Numbered from the stretch's first letter, positions 34,437 through 47,358 are shown. The stretch is 64,000 bases of DNA from Imbricaverruca yamaguchii (GCA_034440575.1 JAOTOL010001635.1:2835001-2899000); one strand, 5' to 3'. The notes: generated by a model not told the origin, from the sequence alone. Numbers and translations are program-made.

Positions 34437-37313
34437 GGGGTCTACTCTGTTGCCGTGGGCTGTTGCCGTGACCATATTCAGAAACTACCGAACCAAATTC
34501 CACCAAACCTTCACCAATCGATTCAGTTGGGTCGATTTATGTGGGACTTTTGAATATGGGGACTCTTACTAATACGCAAAGCTATAAAATTACCCCTCAA
34601 ACTTGGAGCGGCCATTTTGAAATCATTTTGAAAGTGTTGCCGTGCCCATGCTCATAAACCGCTGCACCGAATTAAACGAAACCTTCACCAATCGATACAG
34701 CATAGTCGATTTACTTGGGACTTTAAAATATGGTGACCTTGACCTTGACCTAAGGTCGCTGATTAAGTACATCTTTATTTTGAATTGTTGCCGTGACCAT
34801 GCTCCTAAACTACTGAACCGAATTTCGTGAAACCTTCACCAATAGACGTGACATGGTCGATATACTTGGGACTTCTGAATATGGTGACCTTGGCCTTAGG
34901 TCAAGGTCATCAAAAAAGCACAAAACCATTTTTAAGACTTTCAACCACGCCCATACTCTGAAACTACCCAATACAATTTCATGAAACCTTCACAAATCGA
35001 CGTAACGTGTTCGATATACGTGGGGCTTTGAATATCATGACCTTGACCTTAGGTCAAGGTCACCAAAATCCCAAAAATCGTTTTCTTGCCTATTTGACAC
35101 GCCCATGCTCCCAAAGTACCGAACCGAATTTGATGAAACATTCACGAATCGACGTGGAATGGGCGATATATTCTGGAGTTTAAATATGGTGACCTTGGCC
35201 CTAGGTCAAGGTCATAAAAAATGCATAAAACTCATTTTAATGGTTGTTGCGCCGCCCATGCTCCGAAAGTACGAAACCGAATTTCATGAAACCTTCGCCA
35301 ATCGACGTGACGTGGTCGATATACTTGGGACTTTTCAATATGGTGACCTCGGCATTAGGTCAAGGTCATCAAAAGTGTATAAAACTCATTTTAATGGTTG
35401 TTGCGCCGCCCATGCTCCGAAAGGACGGAACCGAATTTCATGAAACCTTCGCCAATCGACGTGCCGTGGTCGATATACTTGGGACTTTTCAATATGGTGA
35501 CCTCGGCCCTAGGTCAAGGTCATAAAAAATGCACAAAACCCATTTTAATGGTTGTTGCGCCGCCCATGCTCCGAAAGTACGGAAGCGAATTTCATGAAAC
35601 CTTCACCAATCGACGTGCCGTGGTCGATATACTTGGGACTTTTCAATATGGTGACGTCGGCATTAGGTCAAGGTCATACAAAATGCATAAAACTCATTTT
35701 GATGGTTGTTGCGCCGCCCATGCTCAGAAAGTACGGACCCGAATTTCATGAAACCTTCGTCAATCGACGTGCCGTGGTCGACATACTTGGGACTTTTCAA
35801 TATGGTGACCTCGGCCCCAGGTCAAGGTCATACAAAATGCATAAAACTCATTTTGATGGTAGTTGCTCCGCCCATGCTCCGAAAATACGTAACCGAATTT
35901 CATGAAACCTTCGCCAATCGACGTGCCGTGGTCGATATACTTTCGGCTCTTGAATATTATGATTGTCATTTATATCCTTTACATAACGCCGACCAAGCCA
36001 TACGTTGTTCCCAGTAACTACTTGTATTTTGACATTTTACACATTTTGACATTTTGTATGACATTTTGTACGACCTTGACCTGGGGCTGAGGTCACCATG
36101 TTGAAAATTCCCAAGTATATCGACCACGGCACGTCGATTGGCGAAGGTTTCATGAAATTCGGGTCCGTACTTTCTGAGCATGGGCGGCGCAACAACCATC
36201 AAAATGGGTTTTATGCATTTTGTATGACCTTGACCTAATGCCGACGTCACCATATTGAAAAGTCCCAAGTATATCGACCACGGCACATCGATTGTTGAAG
36301 GTTTCATGAAATTCGGTTCCGTACTTTCGGAGCATGGGCGGCGCAACAACCATTAAAATGGGTTTGTGCATTTTTTATGACCTTGACCTAGGGCCGAGGT
36401 CACCATATTGAAAAGTCCCAAGTATATCGACCACGGCACGTCGATTGGCGAAGGTTTCATGAAATTCGGTTTCGTACTTTCTGAGCATGGGCGGCGCAAC
36501 AACCATTAAAATGAGTTTTATGCATTTTTTATGACCTTGACCTAGGGCCAAGGTCACCATATTTAAACTCCAGAATATATCGCCCATTCCACGTCGATTG
36601 GTGAATGTTTCATCAAATTCGGTTCGGTACTTTGGGAGCATGAGCGTGTCAAATAGGCAAGAAAACGATTTTGGGGATTTTGGTGACCTTGACCTAAGGT
36701 CAAGGTCATGATATTCAAAGCCCCACGTATATCGAACACGTTACGTCGATTTGTGAAGGTTTCATGAAATTGTATTGGGTAGTTTCAGAGTATGGGCGTG
36801 GTTAAAAGTCTTAAAAATGGTTTTGTGCTTTTTTGATGACCTTGACCTAAGGCCAAGGTCACCATATTCAAAAGTCCCAAGTATATCGACCATGTCACGT
36901 CTATTGGTGAAGGTTTCACGAAATTCGGTTCAGTAGTTTAGGAGCATGGTCACGGCAACAATTCAAAATAAAGATGTACTTAATCAGCGACCTTAGGTCA
37001 AGGTCAAGGTCACCATATTTTAAAGTCCCAAGTAAATCGACTATGCTGTATCGATTGGTGAAGGTTTCGTTTAATTCGGTGCAGCGGTTTATGAGCATGG
37101 GCACGGCAACACTTTCAAAATGATTTCAAAATGGCCGCTCCAAGTTTGAGGGGTAATTTTATAGCTTTGCGTATTAGTAAGAGTCCCCATATTCAAAAGT
37201 CCCACATAAATCGACCCAACTGAATCGATTGGTGAAGGTTTGGTGGAATTTGGTTCGGTAGTTTCTGAATATGGTCACGGCAACAGCCCACGGCAACAGA
37301 GTAGACCCACCCG
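34437..37313. mobile_element. 2.9-kb palindromic element built of 154-bp repeats
   Basis: A near-perfect large palindrome. Left arm 34437 to about 35990, right arm about 36060-37313, with a short AT-rich centre near 36000-36060. Tips are GGGGTCTACTCTGTTGCCGT and its inverted counterpart. Both ends abut TTAAGGGG (34429-34436 and 37314-37321), a candidate 8-bp target-site duplication. Each arm consists of about 154-bp tandem units (start codons of repeated frames fall at 35244, 35398, 35552, 35706) of the form 'GCGCCGCCCATGCTC ... CGATATACTTGGGACTTTT ... GGTCAAGGTCAT'. The units diverge toward the tips. No protein is recognisable; MLRRPCSES-type frames are repeat artefacts. Confidence 0.8.
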
Positions 37314-37339
37314 TTAAGGGGTTAGCTTTATGCTGGTAG

Positions 37340-38625
37340 GGGTACACGGCTCCTTTAGGCAGTCATGGATCAGTCATGTATTTTTCCTCACTGTTCCGGC
37401 GGCGTGGATGCCACGCACCTTGAGCTCCGCGAGCAGGCTCTGCAGGTGAAGAAGTGGTCGAAAAAACAACTTGTACCCGTTGGGAGCAGATATAGCGCTC
37501 ACCATGTCCAGCACCATCCTGGACCCAGGCGGACGGTCCCGCAATCAGGGCGCCGTTCCTTTCCAGAGTACAGATGGAACTTGTAGCAGTAGCCACCACT
37601 GCCACAAATCACTCACGGTATATATTCCAAACGGATGAGCTTGTCACGGATGAACTGCCCCGGCCTGCTGCGACCGTAATACCGGACGACCATCTCGTCC
37701 ACTGACGTCTCCTCAGAGATGCCGTACTTTTTTAATGTCTGGCTGATGATATTCAGTAGCGGACGGACCTTGAACCCAGATCGTTGTCAGACGTCGGCCC
37801 TGCACTTGCATCTTGTGATACCGGGATCTGGCCATCGCACTGTCAACGATGTGGTGCTTCAGGTCGTCCTCGGAGCGGTACGTCCTTTCGCTCGGGAGAG
37901 GGCTGTATCCAGAATGCAGGATAATTATAAGGAACGCTTTTAGCTTGAGGTCCAGCAGGGAAAAGCTGGGTTCGCTTTGAAAAAAAATGTTATCGGGCTT
38001 CGCCCTTGGTGCACCAAACAGTTTCGACCTGAATCAGGTTAAAATTTCCGGAGTAAGGACCTCTTCGAAAATAACTACAGCCGAGTTGCCCCACCTCACC
38101 GGTGATTCTTGCAGTTTTCTCGCGGTGTTTTGGACATCTCCTGCGACTCCGTGTACTGCGGCTGCGTGTTGCGCCACGCCGGGACACGTCCATCCGTGCG
38201 ACGTTTTGTCGATGGCGCCTGAGGAGCGCCGTCCACTGTCACGAATCGCGGAAAATGAACGTGAACTTTACCGGGGTCGTCGTTCACTTCCGCAACACCA
38301 GTGTCCTCGTCATTTCCTTTGTCTCCGTCACTGCCGCTCGGATAAATATTTACCAACTCAACGGCACTGTCACCTGCGGTCATATCGTTCATCACGATTT
38401 CCACTGCTTCCTGCATGGTCAGACATCGCACTCTCAGCATGGTCAGACATTCGCGTGGTGTCACAACGCAGAAACCAAATTGACCAGCTATTATAACGCT
38501 AACGCACGAAGCAGCAACAGCGCTCGCTGGTCTGTCCCCGGTTAGCCTGTCGGATTCCACCACCCCCCGCGACGGCGCCCCTCCAGCCGCCGCATCGGGG
38601 GCGAGCAGGCGCAGGTGAGGCAAAA
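37340..38625 (-). pseudogene. Degenerate piggyBac-type transposase
   Basis: On the minus strand the N-terminal part (38623-38096) holds an acidic segment with MNDMTAGDSAVELV and GDKGNDEDTGVAEVNDD, typical of the piggyBac N-terminus. Further along, shifted frames give RYYGRSRPGQFIRDKLIR (about 37690-37640), YKFHLYSGKERR, MVLDMVSAISAPNGYKLFF and LLAELKVRGIHAAGTVRKN (to about 37375). These match the DDE_Tnp_1_7 core 'D-E-S-M-x-x-Y-x-G-R ... Y-(D/H)-x-Y-x-G-K ... GYKLFFDNFFT ... LL..L...GI.A.GTVR.NR'. Frameshifts and a stop end it, and the C-terminus is missing where the palindromic element's flank begins. Dead copy in intron 8. Confidence 0.75.
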
Positions 38626-40503
38626 CTGTCGATCAACGCTCTCGCTGGGCGTCGCGTGTGAAGGGCAAGATGAAATGGCGCTGTGTGGCGGCACAAAATG
38701 TGCAGTTGTCTGGCATCTGACATTGCATCTGACTTTGGTGTGGCTATCTGGTCACAATAACTCACCATGTATGAAGCAATGTCGCGCTGTTGCAAAGTCG
38801 CTACAATTGAGGCCCTACAAAGCGTTCATACAGTGGTTGGCGTCGGCTGCGCCTGGGTGTTTATTTCAGAGAAACCTTCGCACTCAGAAGGAAGGACCAA
38901 ACACTTCATTCACCACTGTCAGTGATGCAGCCTTTCAAACACACCGTACCTTTTTACTCACTGAGCGGCAATGGGACAGTTGTGACGGTCGTGATGGGCA
39001 GCTGTTTCTTTTAGAAACAGTGAGCCTGTGACTTTCAATGTCATTAACGATGGAAATTGATAGTAATACTGCCAGTGATATTCGAGTGAGAAATTCAAGG
39101 GGAAACTGATTTAGCTAATACAAAACCCATTACAAAAGGGAACTTGGCATGGATGTATCCATATGTATCCATTTCTTAAGCACCGGAACAGTGGTCGGAT
39201 ATAACAGTGAGTAATGATAAATATGAACTTAACACTAAGAAGCGTTTTGATTCGTGAGTGCTGTCAGCCGATCCGATTGCTGAGCTGGTCTCTGCAGCCT
39301 CAGCCGATTCTGTCGTGGCTCTTTGACGGTTCATTCCACCTTGCTGCCTTCCGATGCATATACGAGCGTAACATATTTTGCAATCCAAAGGTGTATTTGT
39401 TTTAGATGGCGACTGCCTGAATGCACTAGTGTCAACACTAGGACATGAAGAATCACGGGGTATGTAGTCACACCATCACGACACATATACCGCAACTGCC
39501 TATCGGCTGCAAGTCAGGAAGCAAGCTAATTTGTAGTTCAGACGTATGCCAGTATGTACTGCAAACATTTGCTCCATGATTGTTCCTAAGGACGCGAAAT
39601 GGGCAAGTGGTAGGGCATTATGGGACGGTGGATCACTCAGGGGGCATTATCAGACAAGTGCTCAGGGATCCTGAGCAACATTTCCATCCCATCAGATATG
39701 CTGGTAGCGACTGGTGGCCAGCCCGGCTATCCCGTCAGCGCCCTCGAGCCGAAAATGGAGTCATCATGCCCGCCTGTGTGTCTGCTTTTCAGTTTGCGTA
39801 CTCTATCGCATGCCTGATCTCAATTCGTCTGTTCTTCCTGTTATTATATCGCGGAGTGTGGGGCTGAACTTCGATTCGTCGATACGATCGTTACTATGCA
39901 AATTACTCCCATACGTCAACCGGATACATGTGGCACCACTACAGAGCAACACGATGTGCCGCCTCCTCACGATTTTTGGGGTAAAATGTATGATCATACC
40001 ACTTCAGTTAAAATAGAAACAGGCAACGAAAGAGTTCTTGGTTCACCCAGAGCAGAATGCAATATCGAATATCAATGTATTTTTAAGCCGCATTACTGTC
40101 ACTGCGGATGCTGAGCCACTTAGCAGATTCTTTCTATTACGTGTGTAAACTGCATCGCATATTGAAGAAAGGGATGCCTTAATTTGTAATTATATCATAT
40201 ATACGTCATTGTGTAGTGTATTGGTTGCCACATTGCAAATGGCACGTCGTAGCCGTTCCTGTTCTCGATTTTGGGCAATACTCCCATTACGTGCAATCCA
40301 TCACTACTCTCGTAAAGTGCATCCGTCTTCAGCAGCTCTTATTTATGATTGTACCCTCCACATTGTTGCTAACACAGGCTATAGCTGACTCTTGCAGTTC
40401 TGCCTGACAACAGTAGTCGGAGTAGCCTACCCAGCTGCTGCGTTTCGCGCGAGTTTCTCCTGCTCGAGAGACATACGGACAGATGTATGACCTGACCCTG
40501 CAG
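38626..40503. other. Remainder of intron 8
   Basis: No gene or named repeat recognised. Frames at 38615-39031 and 39580-39867 have no domain motif. Just before exon 9 a frame is open from about 40426, allowing an alternative upstream acceptor at 40434. Confidence 0.4.
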
Positions 40504-40737
40504 GCCACCACGCCACGGGAGCAGAACACCGAGTACTCGACTCCATCACTGTCATACCGGCCTCGCTGGATGCGCACGTCGTCGCTGTCGCTGGACATAA
40601 TCGGCTGGCACTCTGCGACGGGTGCCTACCTCCAGCTGGCCGACAGAGCGGCGCACCAGTTCTCGTGCGGCGACACGGCCACCATCCCCGTCTACTTCAC
40701 CACCCAGCTGGGCTCGCACTTCGAGCTGTTCTACCAG
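40504..40737 (+). CDS. A2M/TEP-like gene, exon 9 (MG5)
   Basis: Acceptor CTGACCCTGCAG at 40503 keeps phase 0; an alternative phase-0 acceptor at 40434 would add 23 residues (LLRFARVSPA...), so the 5' end is not certain. It reads ATTPREQNTEYS, then SLDIIGWHSATGAYLQLADR, HQFSCGDTATIPVYFTT and ends HFELFYQ before donor GTGACG. 'W-S-x-(T/S)-G-x-Y-L-Q' followed by a 'C-G-D/E' motif is the signature of MG5 leading into MG6 in A2M/CD109/TEP proteins. The 3' end and donor are copied several times into intron 9. Confidence 0.92.
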
Positions 40738-41035
40738 GTGACGAGCTTTTATCTGACTGTCTTTCACCGGGAGACACCTCCACTGGGAACAATTATACCA
40801 GGTAACGAACTCGTGTCTAGCCGTCACTCACCAGGCAACGTCTACAGGAAGCCATTCTACCAGGTGACGAGCTGGTGTAGTCTAACCGTCCGTCACTGGG
40901 CGATGCTCCAGACGAGAGCTCGTGTAGTTAACCTCCATGTGTGCTCCCACAGGGAACCTTTCTACCAGGCGATATCTCAAAATCGACCAGTGCTTCCAGG
41001 TGACGTGCCACGATTGAGTCATGCCACCAGGTGAC
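40738..41035. repeat. Degenerate tandem copies of the exon 9 3' end
   Basis: Four to five diverged copies of the exon-donor junction TTCTACCAGGTGACGAGCT occur after the exon (near 40791, 40853, 40966 and 40996), each with a GTGACG, GTAACG or GCGATA at the donor position and CCGTCACT-like sequence after it. Confidence 0.7.
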
Positions 41036-41039
41036 ACTC

Positions 41040-42352
<1,313 letters not shown>

Positions 42353-42673
42353 TGTAATCCTTATATTATACGTGCGTGCGCGCGTAGGCCTGCCGCGCAA
42401 ACGAGTGCGTGTGTGTATGTGTGCTTAATCCATAGATGGAGCAAAATTGGCATGGGAAAGAAGACATGTGGTGTGAAGTGAAAATGTACATTGGCCCACG
42501 GGTGTTCAAGGAACTGGATTTTCATGTGGTAATCAAACTTGATAGAAACGACGTGCCATTGTGTGCAAGGAAGTGAATTTGATGAGTCGCCGACAGCTGA
42601 ATTTGGCTGTCGACAGGTGGTTCGCAGGTGCGGCAGACCACGTTGACCTGTACTCTGATGCGCCGGTCGACAG

Positions 42674-42812
42674 GTGATGAGTCGCGGCGACATCCTCCTC
42701 TCCAAGTCGGTGTCGGTCAGCTTCCAGGACTCGGTGGATGTCGCCGCCGAGTTGGGCGGCCGGACTGTGATTGGTTCCTCTGACTCGGCTGGGGTCAGCT
42801 CGGTGCCTGTTG
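42674..42812 (+). CDS. A2M/TEP-like gene, exon 10 (MG6)
   Basis: Acceptor GGTCGACAG, donor GTGAGT. It reads VMSRGDILLSKSVSVSFQDS and ends SSVPVG with one base carried over, phase 0 in and phase 1 out. (V/I)xSRGxIxxS is the conserved opening of MG6 after the Cys-Gly pair of exon 9. Followed by a minisatellite of about 30-bp units. Confidence 0.9.
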
Positions 42813-42819
42813 GTGAGTA

Positions 42820-43165
42820 GCGGGCTCCCGGTGTGGCTGTGTAGCCTCCCGATGTGGTAGTGTCCGGTGTCCGGTATGGCTGTGTGTACTGATTGTGCGG
42901 CCTCCGGTGTGGCTGTATGTGCTGACTGTGTGGCCCTCAGTATGCCTGCGTGTGCTGACTGCATGGCCCACGGCATGGCTGTGTATCCTGACGGTGCGGC
43001 CCCCGATGTGGCTGTGTGTGCTGACTGTGTCCCCCAGTGTGGCTGTGTGCGCGGATTGTGCGGTTGTGTGCGCTGACTGTGTGCTGACTGTGTGGCTGTG
43101 TGTGCTGGCTGTGTGGTCCCCGTTGTTGTTGTGTGCTGACTGTGTGGTCCCCGGTGTGGTTGTGT
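42820..43165. repeat. About 33-bp minisatellite in intron 10
   Basis: Units of the form GATGTGGCTGTGTGTGCTGA followed by CTGTGTGGCCCC, ten or so copies with strong divergence. It starts a few bases after the exon 10 donor but does not visibly include exon sequence. Confidence 0.85.
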
Positions 43166-43327
43166 GGCCGGACCATGCATTGATTCTGGAGGTAGTTGTG
43201 ATGAAAACCAATGCACCTTTACTCATGTTAATTTCCGTCTCCAATTGGTGGCCATGGAACGCGATATATTTCTGAATCAAGTGCGCAGACAACCGAGCAC
43301 GTTTACCCCCTTGGCTTTTGCCGACAG

Positions 43328-43552
43328 GTCGGGAGACGCTGTCGATCCCAGTGTCTGCGGTAATGTCCTCCGGCTTCAAGGTGCTGGCCTACATAATGGT
43401 TGACGACGAGGTTATAGCGGACAGCAAGACCTACAGCGCGCTGCCCTGTCTAGAAAACGACGTGTCGCTGTCCTGGGGATCGAGCCGCGTCAAACCTCAC
43501 GACACTGTCAACCTGAGCTTATCGGCCGCGCCCGGATCCATCTGCGGACTCG
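43328..43552 (+). CDS. A2M/TEP-like gene, exon 11 (MG6)
   Basis: Acceptor TTTTGCCGACAG, donor GTAAGA. It reads GRETLSIPVSAVMSSGFKVL, AYIMVDDEVIADSKTY, LPCLENDVSLSW and LSAAPGSICGL, phase 1 at both ends. 'V-x-A-Y-x-x-x-D-x-E-V-(I/V)-A-D-S' and 'A-x-P-x-S-x-C-(G/A)-L' are among the best conserved A2M-family motifs, directly before the 'DKSV' segment of exon 12. The last 28 bases and donor are tandemly copied downstream. Confidence 0.96.
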
Positions 43553-43745
43553 GTAAGACTGCGATCGTCGTCGGATCCATCTCCAGAGTTGGAGAACCTG
43601 AGCTTGTCAGCCACGCCCGGATCCATCTGCGGACTCGGTAAGACTGTGGTCTTCGTCGGATCCATCTGCGGACCCGATAAGACTGTGGTCGTCGTCGGAT
43701 CCACCTGCGGACTCGGTAAGACTGGTCGTCGCCGGATCCATTTGT
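43553..43745. repeat. Tandem copies of the exon 11/donor junction
   Basis: After the true donor, three further copies of GGATCCATCTGCGGACTCGG plus TAAGACTG follow (junctions at about 43638, 43678 and 43712), two with an intact GGTAAGACTG donor and one with GATAAG. A partial copy of the exon text (AACCTGAGCTTGTCAGCCACG) also occurs near 43589. Confidence 0.93.
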
Positions 43746-44551
43746 CAAGTTAGAAAGCCTTTGTGCTTGTTGTCTCTGGAGCCATGTACGTACCCCGCTG
43801 AGTCTGTGCGTCGTCTCCCGCTCCATGAGTTCACGTGTGAACTCGTTGAGTCTGCGCGCATTATATTCGAACCCATCGATTGATCCGATGGCTTCGATCG
43901 CTCAGTGTGGGTGATTTTTTTCCACGGTATGGGAAAGCTTTAGGCCCCACAACATCTACCTTGCATTTGTTGTGTGAAGTGCGAATTCAATTTACAGCTA
44001 TCGGAATTCCGTTACACCTATCATGTGCGTCAGTATGAAAATTTACGGGGACATTACGGCTATAACCCCATTCTTTCCATGTAACTCCAATTCCTGCTCC
44101 TGTCCTATTCTCTTCTATTTTTTTCAACACAACCCAACTAAGGTACTGCCATTTATTAAACAACGCTTCAGACATTAGAGGGGATGGAGTGACAATGAGA
44201 ACCCAACCGATGCAATGTGAGGTACAGGTTGATCTGCAACACATGATGCTGCGAAATGTTATGGAGTGAACGACTACTTTTGCAGCTGGTTGCATGCTTT
44301 TGGACCCAGAAGGCCTTGCTAGCTTCACGAACTTAATGCTCATGATTGAAAAGAACAGCTGACCACTATATTACGAAACGAGGCACTCTAAAGCCCAAGT
44401 AACTAACTGCATCACGAAACGTTCAAGCTGTTCTCATTTTGGCGATTTTATTTTGACTTGGACGCACTCTCCGTTCAGGGCTACATCTGTCTTCCACATG
44501 CTCGACAGCAGACTTACAACGGACGTTTATATCCGTGCTCGGTCTCGGCAG
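43746..44551. other. Intron 11, remainder
   Basis: No gene recognised. Confidence 0.55.
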
Positions 44552-44695
44552 ATGTGGTCGACAAATCTGTGAACCTGCTCGGCACGGCACACAGGGTGTC
44601 CACGACCGACATCTTCAACCAACTGAAGAAACTCAACCTGGGCCCAAGCTCAGGATATTCCCAGCTCGACGACAAGTCCTACTGCACGAAGAAAC
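44552..44695 (+). CDS. A2M/TEP-like gene, exon 12 (MG6 end)
   Basis: Acceptor CGGTCTCGGCAG, donor GTAACT. With the base carried from exon 11 it reads DVVDKSVNLLGTAHRVSTTD, IFNQLKKLNLG and KSYCTKK, ending with one carried base. C-G-L-D-V-V-D-K-S-V-N-L-L across the junction is the family hallmark 'C(A/G)LxAVDKSVxLL', followed as usual by a 'VFxxL' helix. Confidence 0.94.
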
Positions 44696-44789
44696 GTAAC
44701 TTTGTTTTATTTTGTTCCTTTATGGCGTCTTTGGTGCCAGCGTGTTTTCTCACTAGGTATGTGTTAAATATATATATGTAGTAGCACTT

Positions 44790-45175
44790 TCCAAAAGATG
44801 GCAATGCAAAGCGTGTGGGAAATTGCAAGCTAGTCAGCTTAACATCACTAGTTTGCAAGGTGTGATGAATGAGACTTATGGGCAGAATGTTGAGGCTGAT
44901 CTTGGTTGGTATGACGATTTAAGAGATGTTCAACATGGATTGCAATATGTGAGGAGATCTTGTTGAGCTAATCTCCTGGAGTTCATGGAGTCTGGAAAAC
45001 CAGACACAATAACAATAGCCAAAGGCTAATGTCATTGTACCTAATGTACTGTAGTTGCACTTGAGCAAGGTTTTTGATAAAGTTCCATACTGTCTAATTA
45101 ATTAGCTGGAGCAGCACGGGATTGATTAAATCGTTCTGGGCTGATTGAAACAAGGCCAAGGGGTAGAAAACAAAG
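44790..45175 (+). pseudogene. LINE reverse-transcriptase fragment
   Basis: Shifted plus-strand frames give LVSLTSLVCKV (about 44835), a LLEF-like block (about 44980) and SKVFDKVPYCLI then LEQHGID (45062-45125). These correspond to the 'YRPVSLTS..CK.(M/L)E', 'TNLLEF' and 'DFSKAFDKVPH..L...L...GI' blocks of CR1/RTE-type reverse transcriptases. Several stops; dead and truncated on both sides. Confidence 0.7.
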
Positions 45176-46319
45176 GGTAGTATTAAATGAATATATATCT
45201 CTATGTAAGGGTGTTCTGATTCTGTTTTGTTCAGTGTCCCAACCTAATGAAGCCATGGTAACAGCCCGGTTGGTGGTGTTGAATTGGTATACACTTTATT
45301 AGTGCCTGCTACATCTGAGAAATATCGCTGCGGCATCTTTGTCAGTCTGCCGAGACGACGTTCTAGAAAAGCCAGTGTTTCGGCACAGAACAAGTTCATG
45401 GGGGTATGAATCGTACTTCTGGAAAAGCTTCCCTTGCATCCTCGGTAATGACCCAATTTCACATTCGTTTACCTACGTATGTTTCCAATTTACACATGAG
45501 CACACGTACGGAACTGGAGTTGGTGCAGTGCATGCTCCCGTTAGAAAACAAAGCAAACTATATGCCATAACAAACAAGTAATGATGAGGCACTGGGTGAT
45601 AGGCGATTTCGGTTGATATCAAAGTTTGTATAATCTAATGAACAATTAGGCAATGAATGTGCAAATATTAATTTCCATCCCCTGCTGTTGTTAAGGGTGG
45701 GCTGTCTTGTTACTAGTTATCTAAATAAATATATCACTTTTTGCTCCCGTTAAAACGTGGCCCCAGCATTGCAAACACCCCTAGGTGCCGGAATTTGCCC
45801 TGGAAGGTGATCCCTCGTGCGCGCGCTGAATGGTGGTCAGTTGTTCCCATATGCATGGGTCGTGACGAACCAAATCAGTTTAGCGCTTGTTGGAGATGAA
45901 ATTATGATGGACCTCACATGATCTCAATGTATTACAAAGCTGTACCTTTATGTATTGCTAAACCTGGCCTATTAGGGCAATTGCCCCCCCCCCCCCACCA
46001 AATTATACAAACTAGCACAGCTGATCGAGAGCCTGTCATTCAGAACACATTGGTTTTCACTTTATCATGCAGTTTGCTTCACTTCCTATTGGTTAGGGTG
46101 GGAGGCAGGCTTGGTTTTTTTAACCTTTTATCGACAAAAAGTTATACACCATGACGTTGTATTAAGCTCTAGCCCACGTCGTTTTCACTGCAATGTGAAG
46201 TGCGAAAATAGTTGTACACCTGGCGATGTTATAACTTATATTCCAGTGCAAGTTCAGCATAGCCATTCTACACTCATCGAGTAGTGTTATTTGTAGCGCT
46301 AGTTATAGAGGTGTAGAAC
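45176..46319. other. Intron 12, unassigned
   Basis: No gene recognised. A run of about 15 C lies at 45984-45999. Confidence 0.45.
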
Positions 46320-46643
46320 TATTGGTGCGGTCCACCAATACGCGTCACACCTGGGGTGCAAAATAGCACCGACCCATCTCGGATTTCTTCATAAATTGGT
46401 GGACAGGGGTAACTGAGCTCCCCGAATCCCATGGTGACACTCCCATTTCGATCTGACTAGCAGCACGTGAGTTATAGCCTCAGGCATTTTTTGATGGTCA
46501 CGATGCAGGGTTAATTTTAATGGACATAACTTCTGTTATAATCAGCATAATTGCATAAACAAATATATCGCTGAGTTCGTAATAGACCAATGATCACGTT
46601 CCAGTGCTTTATTTCTTAAGTTTGACATTTTTCTTGTTTTGGT

Positions 46644-46712
46644 CACGTGACGTTGGGTCACGTGACGTTGGGTCACGTGACGTTGGGTCACGTGACGTTG
46701 GGTCACGTGACA
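46644..46712. repeat. 15-bp tandem repeat with CACGTG and TGACGT
   Basis: Four to five copies of GGTCACGTGACGTTG. Each unit contains an E-box (CACGTG) overlapping a CRE-like half (TGACG). The right arm of FB3 has a single GTCACGTGACC at the equivalent place (49342-49352), so the array expanded after the palindrome formed. Confidence 0.9.
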
Positions 46713-47358
46713 CATATCATATCGAGCGCATGGAAAATATCCAGTTTTTACATTTTTAAATTGTTGTGTAGTATGTTGTCTTTGACTACAAAAGAAATTG
46801 GAGATATGTTTTTCTAGATTTTGTATTAAAAATCAGAGTATGGAGCGATGACGTCATCAATGGCACCCGATTGTGGGCCACTCAGGGTTGAAATCAGTTT
46901 GATTCGTGATCTCGTAGCCTTGCAACCTCCGATGGCCTCGGGTGACCTTATCTGATCTGCATTTTACTTCCATGAATTTGACTGACCTTTGGTGACCTCC
47001 TAGGGGTCATTTAAGCATAAACGTGACCTTTAACATTTATTGACGGGAGAAGGGAGATTATAGTTTTTTTTTATTGGATGCTAAATTCGAATTAAGTGGC
47101 ATATTCAATCGTTTGAGCAACGCTAATAGTCAAGTCCAATAAACGTCCGCATTCAAGATATTTAGTCATTAGTAACAGATCGTTATGGCTGGAAGGACAA
47201 CGGTAGAACTCGCCTATATTTTTGGTGGTGGTCGTGTATGTGGGTATACAGGAGAACATACACTGGTCTGCACACAGACAGGTTTAGTGACAGGTGCAAT
47301 ATATTGTTCTATGGATACATGCTTCACTGGAGTGGCTACCTAGACACTGATCCATCAC

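Noticed and set aside
34642..36641. Series of 60-137-codon frames (MLRRPCSES, MVVAPPMLRKY) on both strands
   Set aside because: Start positions are spaced by 154 bp, the repeat period, and the unit is not a multiple of three, so the frame rotates each unit. No family motif.
42533..43379. Long minus-strand frames rich in His/Thr/Gln opposite exon 10 and intron 10
   Set aside because: They are antisense shadows of the GTGTGGCT minisatellite and of exons 10-11.
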